Source: Streptococcus rubneri (lineage in GTDB: Bacteria; Bacillota; Bacilli; Lactobacillales; Streptococcaceae). From it: a stretch of DNA of 64,000 nucleotides. Both the position numbers and the translations under genes were made by a program. The notes beneath the pieces are model-generated. The model did no database searches. It saw nothing but the letters and a program-made list of their open reading frames with translations, and was not told the DNA's origin. The first letter of the stretch is position 1; every line of letters begins with the position of its first letter. The stretch spans positions 310,001 to 374,000 of the forward strand of contig NZ_SRRP01000001.1 in the NCBI RefSeq assembly GCF_004785935.1, in the 5' to 3' direction. Positions 9,463 to 16,430 of this stretch are shown in pieces.

Positions 9463-9700
9463 AGATTGAAGGCAAAATAATTTTAGAAACTATTCTTAGC
9501 TGAGTACGGACGTCAGCGAACTTCTACGAAGTTCCATGACTAATTATTGAGCCTAAGGTCTCAATAATTCCGAGTGCCTGAAACAATTGTGTTTCAGGCA
9601 CTTTTTTCACAGCGAAAAGTTTCTCAACTTTTTAAATGACTAAAAAAGTCATTTTATAAAAATAATCTAGCTGTTTTATGTAAAAGAATAGTTTGTCTAT
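9463..9700 (+). repeat. Dispersed repeat family A, copy 1
   Basis: About 240 bp, matched by a second copy on the minus strand (29018-29265) and a third on the plus strand (40802-41040). Shared parts in order: GATTGAAG..., GGACGTCAGCGAACTTC with a self-pairing GAACTTCTACGAAGTTC, a second pair around CCTAAGGT (TTATTGAG/CTCAATAA), a strong hairpin GTGCCTGAAAC/GTTTCAGGCAC followed by TTTTTT, and an AT-rich tail ending near ATAGTTTGT. The paired bases covary between copies. Confidence 0.85.
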
Positions 9701-9811
9701 ATTTAAAAGTAACTTATTTAATTTGCCTTCTAAGGTTTTCTCTAAGAACCAAAACTATCTAGTTGTTGAAGGTTAGCAAGAAGGACTAGAATTAATGATT
9801 TACAAACCACT

Positions 9812-9841
9812 AGAGGTTGGGCATGTTGCCCACCTCTTTTT
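9812..9841 (+). terminator. Terminator upstream of the pnuC leader
   Basis: AGAGGTTGGGCA/TGCCCACCTCT hairpin with a three-base loop followed by TTTTT. Confidence 0.8.
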
Positions 9842-9871
9842 GTGATATACTAGAGTAGTTTTTGAGACTTG
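9839..9871 (+). repeat. 33-bp promoter-bearing direct repeat, left copy
   Basis: The 33 bases starting TTTGTGATATACTAGAGTAG occur identically at 14452-14484, before the AEC transporter gene. The repeat contains an extended -10 (TGATATACT). The two copies flank the ECF cassette and the truncated pnuC. Confidence 0.85.
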
Positions 9872-9912
9872 TAGGGGCAATATCCTCTAGCCTTGAGGAG
9901 CTTTTTTTAATT
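9860..9912 (+). promoter_or_regulatory. Orphaned pnuC leader, possible NAD+-II (pnuC-motif) riboswitch
   Basis: Downstream of the TGATATACT -10 lies GTAGGGGCAATATCCTCTAG, then CCTTGAGGAGCTTTTTTT. TCCTC/GAGGA can pair just ahead of a T tract. The pnuC RNA motif, an NAD+ riboswitch class known from streptococci, sits directly upstream of pnuC, and pnuC remains are found 4 kb downstream. That this leader is such a riboswitch cut off from its gene is inference; I have not matched a consensus. Confidence 0.4.
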
Positions 9913-9945
9913 CCCGAACGTTTTTAGGAAAATTTCAGAAAAATC

Positions 9946-9973
9946 TTGACTTCTATAAAAATAGGCGTATGAT
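9946..9973 (+). promoter_or_regulatory. Promoter of the ECF transporter cassette
   Basis: TTGACT (9946-9951) and TATGAT (9968-9973) with a 16-bp spacer. The transcript would start near 9980 and carry a leader of about 150 nt. Confidence 0.6.
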
Positions 9974-9979
9974 TGGTTG

Positions 9980-10115
9980 TGAACCGTTGAACAATCATAT
10001 TCAAGAGAATCCCTGATGTCGACTAAGGGATCTGTGAAAGGAGAAGCAGTTCAAATTAAAAATCTATAGAGCGTTGCGTCCGAAAGTCTAAACAGACACG
10101 GCTCTTTAAAAACAA
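9980..10115 (+). promoter_or_regulatory. Structured leader of the ECF cassette, candidate riboswitch
   Basis: The leader can form a closing stem TTGAAC (9987-9992)/GTTCAA (10049-10054) around an inner hairpin ATCCCT (10009-10014)/AGGGAT (10026-10031) and the unpaired segment CTGTGAAAGGAGAAGCA. A second domain, AGAGC (10068-10072)/GCTCT (10101-10105), contains GTCTAAACAGAC and is followed by TTTAAAAAC. An AAAGGAGAAG is repeated inside the aptamer-like domain and again as the real ribosome binding site. Vitamin-type ECF genes are often riboswitch-controlled; I could not match a known class. Confidence 0.45.
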
Positions 10116-10127
10116 AAGGAGAAGATT

Positions 10128-10730
10128 ATGAAAACAGAACCGATTCATCGTACCAGTATGTGGAAATTTAAGTTAAGTGCTGCCACCATGACTTTGATTC
10201 CCGCTGCCGTGGGGATTAACTATGTTGCCAAAGCCTTGGCGGAGGGGTTAAAGTTGCCCGTTTGGCTGGGGTCTTTGGGAACCTTTCTTGCCAGCATGTT
10301 GGCTGGGCCGGTTGCCGGTGCCATCAGTGGTTTCATCAACAACGTGATCTATGGGCTGACCTTATCGCCAATTTCAACCGTGTATGCGATTACCAGCATC
10401 GGAATTGGGATTACTGTCGGAGTTTTGCACGCCAATGGGTGGTTCTTGTCAGTGCGACGAGTATTTGTTTCTGCTATTATTATTGCCATCGTTTCAGCTG
10501 TCATTTCAACGCCACTCAACGTCATCTTTTGGGGTGGTCAGACCGGTATCGCTTGGGGTGACTCATTGTTTGCGGTAATGGTCGCCAATCATGCACCAGT
10601 GTGGCTGGCCTCATTTACCGATGAGTTTGTCTTGGATATTTTGGATAAAGTCTGCGTGTCCTACATGGCATTCTTCATCTATCGTCAGCTGCCGAAGAGG
10701 ATGGTGCACTTCTTTAGCGGTGATAAATGA
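10128..10730 (+). CDS. ECF transporter S component (substrate-binding membrane subunit)
   Basis: This 200-residue, very hydrophobic protein has about five or six membrane segments, and a glycine-rich AGPVAGAISGFINNVIYGLT near residue 64 as in S components of energy-coupling-factor importers. It is the substrate-selecting membrane subunit. The ATG follows AAAAGGAGAAGATT. The T-component gene overlaps its stop (ATGA). The dedicated T, A and A' genes that follow make this a self-contained (group I) ECF system. The substrate is not recognisable; queuosine precursor, cobalamin or other small vitamins are possible. Base composition and plasmid remnants downstream suggest a lactobacillus-type source. 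Confidence 0.7.
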   Translation: MKTEPIHRTSMWKFKLSAATMTLIPAAVGINYVAKALAEGLKLPVWLGSLGTFLASMLAGPVAGAISGFINNVIYGLTLSPISTVYAITSIGIGITVGVLHANGWFLSVRRVFVSAIIIAIVSAVISTPLNVIFWGGQTGIAWGDSLFAVMVANHAPVWLASFTDEFVLDILDKVCVSYMAFFIYRQLPKRMVHFFSGDK

Positions 10731-11521
10731 TGACTGATCAAACATTGATTTCTGGAGCGCCACGGGTAAAGCTCAAGTGGTACCAGGTGATCGATCCGAT
10801 TACTAAGCTCTTGTTCATCTTGGACATGACGTTGTTGAGCTTTGCCAGTATGAATTTATTGTTTCAGGCCGGATTAATTCTTGTCGCAACACTGCTATTG
10901 TTATTTTCCAAATTGAGTTCTACCATCTTTAAGGCGCTGGGATTCAGCCTGTTTCTGATTTGCACCATGCTGATCATCCAAGGGTTATTTTACAGTCGGA
11001 ATCAAACTGTGCTGTTTTCTGTGCTTGGGGTGTCGTTCTACAAAGAAGGCCTGATTTACGCCACCACACTGGGTTGTCGAGTATTGGTGATTATTTTGAC
11101 CAGTGGCTTTTTTATGGTGACCACGAGTATTTCAGAAAACGCGGCCTATTTGGAACTGTCCGGATTGTCTTATAAAACCGTCTACGTTCTGATGTCGGTG
11201 TGTTATATTTTGCCGGAAATGATGCGCAATATGCGGAAAATCCAGCAGGCACAAAAAGTTCGCGGAACCAATCCGCAAAAAACGTTGATTCAGAAATTAA
11301 AGTCAGTCCTGCCGGTTCTAATTCCATTGGTGATTAAGACCTTGGATCAATCGATGGCGCGGTCGATTTCTCTCCAATTGAGAGGTTTTGATAATCCCAA
11401 CCGGACTGTCAGAACCTCCCAGCGCGTGTATCGCCTGTCGCGGACGCTGCACATTGGTCTGACTGGATTGGCAATTTTATTGATTGGGTGGAAGATATGG
11501 ACGAAGATAAACGGATTATAA
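10727..11521 (+). CDS. ECF transporter T component (CbiQ-type transmembrane protein)
   Basis: The 264-residue protein begins with a soluble segment, then membrane helices (about 30-120), and carries the paired coupling motifs of EcfT proteins: KVRGTNPQ (about residue 181) and QLRGFDNPN (about 218), which contact the ATPases. It transmits ATP-driven movement to the S component. ATG at 10727 overlaps the preceding TGA by the ATGA arrangement; a second ATG follows at 10730. It overlaps the next gene by 25 bp. Confidence 0.8.
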   Translation: MMTDQTLISGAPRVKLKWYQVIDPITKLLFILDMTLLSFASMNLLFQAGLILVATLLLLFSKLSSTIFKALGFSLFLICTMLIIQGLFYSRNQTVLFSVLGVSFYKEGLIYATTLGCRVLVIILTSGFFMVTTSISENAAYLELSGLSYKTVYVLMSVCYILPEMMRNMRKIQQAQKVRGTNPQKTLIQKLKSVLPVLIPLVIKTLDQSMARSISLQLRGFDNPNRTVRTSQRVYRLSRTLHIGLTGLAILLIGWKIWTKINGL

Positions 11522-12333
11522 TTGAAAATTTGACCACCCGTTATCCGGGTACTGAGCAACCACAACTGCGTCAGATTAACGCGGAGGTTCATACCGGCCA
11601 GGTGGTTGGGATTATCGGGAATAGCCACTCCGGCAAATCGACTTTGTGCCGTGTGCTGGCAGGGGTCATTCCCAAAATTGTGTCTGCTGAGATTGAGGGC
11701 GACTGGCACATGTTTGGCCAGCGAGTGTCCGACAATTGGCTCGTTTATAATGCCATGAATGGAGTTGTACTGCAAAATCCAGCTGGCCAACTAAGCGGGT
11801 TGGCAGACACGGTTGCCGATGAAATCGCCTTTGACTTGATTAATCAGGGAATGGCTGAAGGACTGATTCAAAAACGGGTTGAAGAAGTTGCCACGCAAAT
11901 GGGGCTGATTGAACAGCTGAATTTGCGTCCCGAGAGCCTTTCCGGTGGTCAGATCCAGCGGTTGGCAATTGCCACGGCGATTGTGGCTAATCCGGCTGTT
12001 TTGATTATGGATGATCCGACCAGTCAGATGGATCCCCTTGGCCGCCGGCAATTTTTCCAATGGCTGGCCCAAGTCAAAGAGACGACTGTCTTCATTGTCA
12101 CCAGTGAAATTGACGATTTGTGCGAAGTCGCCGACGTTGTGTGGGTGCTGCACGAGGGTCAAATGGTAGCCCAGGGCAGGCCGGGTGAGGTGTTTAATCA
12201 TTTGGCAGCTGACTGGCAGATTCCAGCCCCGACAATCCAGCAACTTGCTCAAAAAATGGATTGGCACTTGGCTGATGGCCGGTATCCGGTGAATGACGCT
12301 GAACTGAAGGAGGTTTTTTATGTCCATAATTGA
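11497..12333 (+). CDS. ECF transporter ATPase A with partly degenerate active site
   Basis: This ABC ATPase of 278 residues has Walker A GNSHSGKSTL (about residue 39), Q-loop LQNPAGQLSG (about 93) and an intact signature LSGGQIQRLAIA (about 148). Walker B ends in MDDPTSQMD, with Asp in place of the catalytic Glu, and the switch region reads VTSEIDD where a His is normal. It should pair with the next gene's product. Start choice: GTG 11488 or ATG 11497; the ATG is preferred. A weak GGGTGGAAG precedes it, and translation is probably coupled to the T component. Confidence 0.8.
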   Translation: MDEDKRIIIENLTTRYPGTEQPQLRQINAEVHTGQVVGIIGNSHSGKSTLCRVLAGVIPKIVSAEIEGDWHMFGQRVSDNWLVYNAMNGVVLQNPAGQLSGLADTVADEIAFDLINQGMAEGLIQKRVEEVATQMGLIEQLNLRPESLSGGQIQRLAIATAIVANPAVLIMDDPTSQMDPLGRRQFFQWLAQVKETTVFIVTSEIDDLCEVADVVWVLHEGQMVAQGRPGEVFNHLAADWQIPAPTIQQLAQKMDWHLADGRYPVNDAELKEVFYVHN

Positions 12334-13120
12334 ACTGAACCACCTGACGTTCACTTATCCGGAACGGTCCTTTAGCTTGGATGTTGAAGACAAACACTTC
12401 GCCGATCCGATGGTGGCGATTGTCGGCCAAAATGGTGCCGGCAAATCAACGCTCTTCAAATTGTTGACGGGCTTGCTGACACCACAAACCGGTGTGATTA
12501 AGATCGATGGAGAAAATTTTAATGATCTTAAACCAGTCGAAAAGTTACTGAAGGTTGGGATTACTTTTCAGAATCCTGACGATCAGCTTTTCAACCCGAC
12601 CGTTCAACGAGAGGTGGAGTGGAGTGTCGCGCAGGTCATGGATGACCACGACACGATTACGAGGCGGGCTTTAGCGGCTCTAAAAAGAGTTGGCTTGGAT
12701 GATAAAACAGCTGAAAGTCCATATGACCTGTCATTGTCGGAACGCAAGCTGTTGAGCGTTGCCACAGTTTTGGCAGTGGATCCGGCGATTTATTTATTTG
12801 ATGAGCCGATGATGTCGCTTGATTGGGAAAGCCGGCGCAAGTTGACCGCAATTTTCCATCAGTTGGCTGATTCGGGCCACCAAGTTGTGACCATCACCCA
12901 TGACATGGATTGGGTCGCCGCCGAGTTTGAGTCGGTGTATGTTATGGAACACGGGAAGTTTGGCTTCGCCGGCAGTCCACGGGAATTGTTCAGCGATCAC
13001 GAACTTGTCCAGCGAGTGGGATTACTACCACCGCGGATTATGGACATAGCGGAGTCGCTGGGTGATTCACAGACATATTTATCGGTTAATGATTATTACC
13101 AGAAAAATCGAGATGTATAG
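12320..13120 (+). CDS. ECF transporter ATPase A' with degenerate signature motif
   Basis: This ABC ATPase of 266 residues has Walker A GQNGAGKSTL (about residue 37), Q-loop FQNPDDQLFNPTV (about 83), Walker B IYLFDEPMMSLD with catalytic Glu (about 156) and switch His in ITHDMD (about 193). The signature is LSLSERKLL instead of LSGGQ. With the preceding ATPase it forms an asymmetric heterodimer: one consensus site and one degenerate site. The ATG overlaps the upstream stop by 14 bp and has a strong AAGGAGG. The operon ends at the compound hairpin that follows. Confidence 0.82.
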   Translation: MSIIELNHLTFTYPERSFSLDVEDKHFADPMVAIVGQNGAGKSTLFKLLTGLLTPQTGVIKIDGENFNDLKPVEKLLKVGITFQNPDDQLFNPTVQREVEWSVAQVMDDHDTITRRALAALKRVGLDDKTAESPYDLSLSERKLLSVATVLAVDPAIYLFDEPMMSLDWESRRKLTAIFHQLADSGHQVVTITHDMDWVAAEFESVYVMEHGKFGFAGSPRELFSDHELVQRVGLLPPRIMDIAESLGDSQTYLSVNDYYQKNRDV

Positions 13121-13121
13121 A

Positions 13122-13200
13122 AAAAGTCACCTCTGCGGGTTTTCCAGGTTGAAGGATTAACTTCAGCTTCTGGCAAGAACTCACATGGGTGACTTTTGTG
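13122..13200 (+). terminator. Compound terminator of the ECF operon
   Basis: Outer arms AAAAGTCACC (13122-13131) and GGGTGACTTTT (13187-13197) enclose an inner hairpin CCAGGTTGAAG/CTTCAGCTTCTGG. The outer arm is followed by a short T-rich end. Confidence 0.6.
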
Positions 13201-13253
13201 TTTAATAACGTTTCACGATCATCGGGTGCTTCCTCAGATAACTCGGTTTGATT

Positions 13254-13355
13254 TTACTTTGTTTCATGGTCATAATCATATACCATTTCTTTTGGATCTT
13301 TTGTTTGACTAATACAAAATAGGTCTTCATAGGTCTTCGCATTTTTAGCGCCCAT
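13254..13355 (-). pseudogene. Small decayed plasmid-type reading frame
   Basis: A 33-codon frame begins MGAKNAKTYEDLFCISQTKD and ends DHETK at TAA; in the same frame after that stop the sense continues NQTELSEEAPDDRETLLN. It overlaps the end of the HsdS fragment in another frame. I do not recognise the protein. Confidence 0.3.
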
Positions 13356-13506
13356 TAGGATCATCAGTATAATTTTCTGAATTAGGAGACTGTCCCATCA
13401 CTATTCGAACTTCGTCTCCCAACTTACGCTGTTCCCATTCATCCGTGAATCCTTTAAATCGCAATTCTGGAACTTTCTTTTTAACTGAATCATCTATTTT
13501 CGCCAT
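13345..13506 (-). pseudogene. hsdS: Type I restriction specificity subunit (HsdS), N-terminal fragment
   Basis: The 53-codon frame begins MAKIDDSVKKKVPELRFKGF, continues TDEWEQRKLGDEVRI and reaches MGQSPNSENYT. PELRFKGFTDEWEQRKLG and GQSPxSxNY are hallmarks of HsdS N-terminal target-recognition domains. A full HsdS is about 400 residues, so this is a remnant stopped by TAA. It starts inside the 3' end of the DUF536 fragment, as in lactococcal and lactobacillus plasmids where hsdS lies downstream of the rep-associated gene. Confidence 0.75.
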
Positions 13507-13885
13507 AGTCCCCACCATTTTATTGGTTTTTCTTGTTCTTCTATCCTTTTTTGATCTTTGATTTGTTCCTGCAAATTTTCCAACTTCTCTTTAAGAGCGT
13601 TCACTTCATCTTTATATTGATTGTCTAAGTGTTTGAATTCTGTTTCCTGTGAGGGCATTTTGAGGGCTTTTAAGTTATCATTTTCCGCCTTGTATTCTTC
13701 TAGCAACTTTTTATCTTGCAAGGCTAATCGTTGTTGCTGGTCTAACAAATTAGTTAGTTTTTCTATTTGTTGGTCTTTGCTACTTATTTGTTGGTCTTTT
13801 GTATTTGATTTGCTACTACTTTCTACTTTACCTAAAATTATTTTTTCTGCTTTAGAATTTATTAGATTAGACCCATTGGAACTTT
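13494..13885 (-). pseudogene. DUF536 plasmid replication-associated protein, C-terminal fragment
   Basis: The minus-strand frame, open from about 13885, encodes KDQQISSKDQQIEKLTNLLD, a coiled coil, then LKALKMPSQE, and ends KPIKWWGLWRK. Repeats of KDQQI, the LKMPS segment and the Trp-rich KWWxxWR tail are typical of the DUF536 gene that follows repB on theta plasmids of lactobacilli, pediococci and lactococci. The N-terminal part is missing at the junction with pnuC. It marks the insert as plasmid-derived. Confidence 0.75.
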
Positions 13886-13888
13886 TAA

Positions 13889-14386
13889 GGTGCCAGTAAC
13901 TATCTCTTTGGTTTGGTCAATTCCGTTATTTATCTGATACTTGCCTTACAGAGCAAGTTCTATGGTGAAGTGTTAACGACACTCTACTTTACCGTCATGC
14001 AACCTATTGGTCTCTTTGTTTGGATCTACCAAGCCCAGTTCAAAAAGGAAGAGCAAGAGTTTGTTGCTCGTAAGCTGGATGCGGTAGGCTGGACCAAGTA
14101 CTTGTCGATCAGTGCCATTTGGTGGCTGGTATTTGGCTATATTTACCAATCAGTTGGGGCCAATCGTCCGTATCGGGATTCCATTACGGATGCAACAAAT
14201 GGTGTTGGCCAACTCTTAATGACAGCTGTTTACCGTGAACAGTGGATTTTCTGGGCAGCGACCAACGTTTTCTCTATCTACCTTTGGTGGGTAGAGAGCC
14301 TTCAAATTCAAGGGAAATACTTCATTTACTTAATCAACAGTCTAGTTGGTTGGTACCAATGGAGCAAGGCAGCTAAGAAAGCTTAA
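13889..14386 (+). pseudogene. pnuC: Nicotinamide riboside/mononucleotide transporter PnuC, 5'-truncated
   Basis: The frame reads ASNYLFGLVNSVIYLILALQ and continues to YLINSLVGWYQWSKAAKKA, giving five or so membrane helices. PnuC features visible are the SNYxFGLxNS entry, QPIGLFVWIYQ and WxWxxS-type helices ending GWYQWSK. Family members have about 230-260 residues; only about 165 remain, and homologous sense stops near 13889 where plasmid DNA begins. A TTG at 13913 could start a truncated product but no ribosome binding site fits. The pneumococcal order pnuC-proWX-proV supports this as the native locus. Confidence 0.8.
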
Positions 14387-14407
14387 TAACCGTTTGAATT
14401 AATTTAT

Positions 14408-14433
14408 CAAGAGGACCGAGAGGTCCTCTTTGT
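14408..14433 (+). terminator. Terminator after pnuC
   Basis: AGAGGACC/GGTCCTCT hairpin with a short loop, followed by TTGTTTG. Confidence 0.7.
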
Positions 14434-14451
14434 TTGAAAAATCGAGCTCTA

Positions 14452-14484
14452 TTTGTGATATACTAGAGTAGTTTTTGAGACTTG
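14452..14484 (+). repeat. 33-bp promoter-bearing direct repeat, right copy
   Basis: Identical to 9839-9871. Its TGATATACT extended -10 is the likely promoter of the AEC transporter gene, 50 bp upstream of the start. Confidence 0.85.
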
Positions 14485-14533
14485 AAAATAATGTGTTTTC
14501 TAGTTCAAATTTATAAAAAGAAAAGGAGAGAAC

Positions 14534-15472
14534 ATGGATATCTTTCTTAAGAGCATATCGGGGATCCTGGTCATTCTGGGGATGATATTAGTGGGCTTTG
14601 TCATAGGTGAAAAAGGCTGGTTTGATGACAAGTCACGTGGCTTGATCGCAAAATTAGTTACTCAAATCGCTCTGCCCTGCTATATGCTTTATACCATTAC
14701 ACAGCGTTTTACAGCGGCTGACCTCCTAAAAATGTTGCCAGCATTGCGGTTTCCTGCCCTGTCTATGGTCGTTTTGCTTGGAATAGCGACAGCAGTAGCC
14801 AGGATCTTTATAGTGAGACGGGACCGCCGTGGCCTCTTTATTTCCATGTTCTTTAACTCCAATACGATTTTTGTGGGGCTCCCCATTAACCAAGCCCTTT
14901 TCGGGGATGGCAGTATTCCCTACGTTCTGATCTATTACATGTGTAATACGACCTTTTTCTGGACCTTGGGGACCTACTTGATCCAGCGGGATGGCGAAGG
15001 AGAAGCTCAGTTTGATCTCAAAACGAGTGTGAAAAAAGTCTTTTCACCTCCTCTGATGGGCTTCATCTTGGGACTAGTCATGGTGATGCTGCAGATAAAG
15101 CTCCCTGCATTTCTAGCCAGTGATTTGCAGTATCTGGGCAATTTAACAACCCCCTTATCCATGATTTTCATCGGTTTGTCGGTATCTCATGTAGGCGTGA
15201 AGCAGTTGGTGCTTGGAAAAGATCAGCTCCTCATTCTACTAGGACGCTTCGTGGTTGCTCCACTACTAATGGCGACCATTGTTTACTGGGCGCCTCTACC
15301 AAGTTTGATGAAGCAAGTCTTTATCATCCAGTCTGCCATGCCTGTGATGACCAATGCGCCAGTCGTTGCCAGACTCTACGGAGCTGATAGTGATTACGCA
15401 GCGGTCATGGTGACAGAGACGACCCTTGCTACCATGGTGGTCATTCCGATACTCATGATGTTGATGGCTTGA
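14534..15472 (+). CDS. AEC-family (auxin efflux carrier-like) transporter
   Basis: The 312-residue protein has about ten membrane segments in two five-helix halves. It starts MDIFLKSISGILVILGMILV, and the first half contains FFNSNTIFVGLPINQALFGD, the conserved N-xx-(F/G)xG(L/F)P crossover of AEC permeases. The second half has QSAMPVMTNAPVVARLYGAD. Such proteins export organic acids such as malate or lactate-type substrates; the substrate here is unknown. The start follows AAAAGGAGAGAAC. Confidence 0.85.
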   Translation: MDIFLKSISGILVILGMILVGFVIGEKGWFDDKSRGLIAKLVTQIALPCYMLYTITQRFTAADLLKMLPALRFPALSMVVLLGIATAVARIFIVRRDRRGLFISMFFNSNTIFVGLPINQALFGDGSIPYVLIYYMCNTTFFWTLGTYLIQRDGEGEAQFDLKTSVKKVFSPPLMGFILGLVMVMLQIKLPAFLASDLQYLGNLTTPLSMIFIGLSVSHVGVKQLVLGKDQLLILLGRFVVAPLLMATIVYWAPLPSLMKQVFIIQSAMPVMTNAPVVARLYGADSDYAAVMVTETTLATMVVIPILMMLMA

Positions 15473-15486
15473 TAAATAGAAAATAC

Positions 15487-15525
15487 AAAAACTCAAGTTT
15501 TCATTGATAAAACTTGAGTTTTTCT
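15487..15525. terminator. Bidirectional terminator
   Basis: AAAACTCAAGTTTT/AAAACTTGAGTTTT has T tracts on both strands and lies between the convergent AEC transporter gene and the small membrane protein gene. Confidence 0.85.
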
Positions 15526-15857
15526 TATATGAGGGCTAACAAAATGGTAAGAATCAGAGCGATTCCCAATCGAATGACGTGGTGGGCTAGATGGAAGTTT
15601 TCTTTGTGCTTGCCATTCCAATAGGCTCCGTAGCAAATCAAGCTAACTCCGATCAGCCAAATGAATAAAGCAACAATCGGCAAAAAGAAGTAGAGGAAGA
15701 GAGACAAAGTTGCAAGGCTACTTCCTAGAAAAAGTAGGTAAATTCCAAGGGTCTTCTTGCCCTTTTTTAATTCGGAAAGGCTGACTAATAAATGAAGAAG
15801 AGCAAAAGCAAGGGCTAAGAAGGCTGTAATAATGTTGAAAATGTAATAAAGTGGCAT
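15525..15857 (-). CDS. Small membrane protein, unknown function
   Basis: The 110-residue protein has four predicted membrane helices (about 5-27, 38-60, 61-80 and 93-110) with short loops and a His-rich loop KHKENFHLAHH. The start ATG at 15857 is the first in the frame. No family is recognised. It is convergent with the AEC transporter and 68 bp downstream of the HXXEE gene. Confidence 0.6.
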   Translation of the reverse strand: MPLYYIFNIITAFLALAFALLHLLVSLSELKKGKKTLGIYLLFLGSSLATLSLFLYFFLPIVALFIWLIGVSLICYGAYWNGKHKENFHLAHHVIRLGIALILTILLALI

Positions 15858-15925
15858 ATTTGTTTTCTTTCTAGGATAATTAAAGTAAATGTAATGTGAT
15901 AGTGTTAAGAACTTAAGACTTTAAC

Positions 15926-16399
15926 TTACCTTAGTTTGAGGGTCTTCTTATGAAGAACCATGAATGAAAGCACAAGATTAACAATGATAAGGATTAAAGT
16001 GATAAAAGAGTACCAATAAAGATTGATTGGTACGTTATTTTTGAGATAGAATAGAGAAAATAAACTCGTAAAAATGCCAGTTAGCAATCCCGGCACATAT
16101 TTTCGAATAACAATTGTCTGAATAAGATGTCCGAACACATGATAGATATAAGCGATTACGATGGTTGTGTAAATGGTATAGTTGTTAAATTGGTAACTAA
16201 GATAAAGTGTTATCATTAGAAGTAAAAGTTGCTCCATGACAATAGCATTGAAAGCAAAAGGGGTGTAAAAAGTGAAGATTTGTTTATATGGAATTTGTAA
16301 TGATATTTTTTTGACAAAAGATGGCATCCATATGATTTCTTCCAGTTCATGAAGCATGAATAAACTCGGAAAAAGGAAATAAAATAGTAAGGTAGACAT
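15926..16399 (-). CDS. HXXEE-domain membrane protein
   Basis: The 157-residue protein has five or so hydrophobic segments. Its N-terminal FPSLFMLHELEEIIWMPSFV carries the H-xx-EE signature (HELEE) for which the family is named; further conserved-type histidines lie in IYHVFGHLIQT. The biochemical role of this family is not established. It starts at 16399, after AAAGGACTAGCTTTC, 31 bp downstream of the TetR gene on the same strand, and so may be co-transcribed with it. Confidence 0.75.
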   Translation of the reverse strand: MSTLLFYFLFPSLFMLHELEEIIWMPSFVKKISLQIPYKQIFTFYTPFAFNAIVMEQLLLLMITLYLSYQFNNYTIYTTIVIAYIYHVFGHLIQTIVIRKYVPGLLTGIFTSLFSLFYLKNNVPINLYWYSFITLILIIVNLVLSFMVLHKKTLKLR

Positions 16400-16430
16400 G
16401 AAAGCTAGTCCTTTCTAGATAACAGGAGGT

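Noticed and set aside
9980-10060. preQ1-II riboswitch before the ECF operon
   Set aside because: The AAAGGAG-containing 3' strand and two-stem layout were suggestive, but the strong 5' hairpin that class needs would start within the -10 box, and the loop sequences do not match what I remember. I kept it as an unassigned structured leader.
11347-11790. Minus-strand frames of 147 and 187 codons (11347-11790 and 11791-12354) in the ECF ATPase region
   Set aside because: They are complements of the ATPase reading frames. The ABC motifs on the plus strand are decisive.
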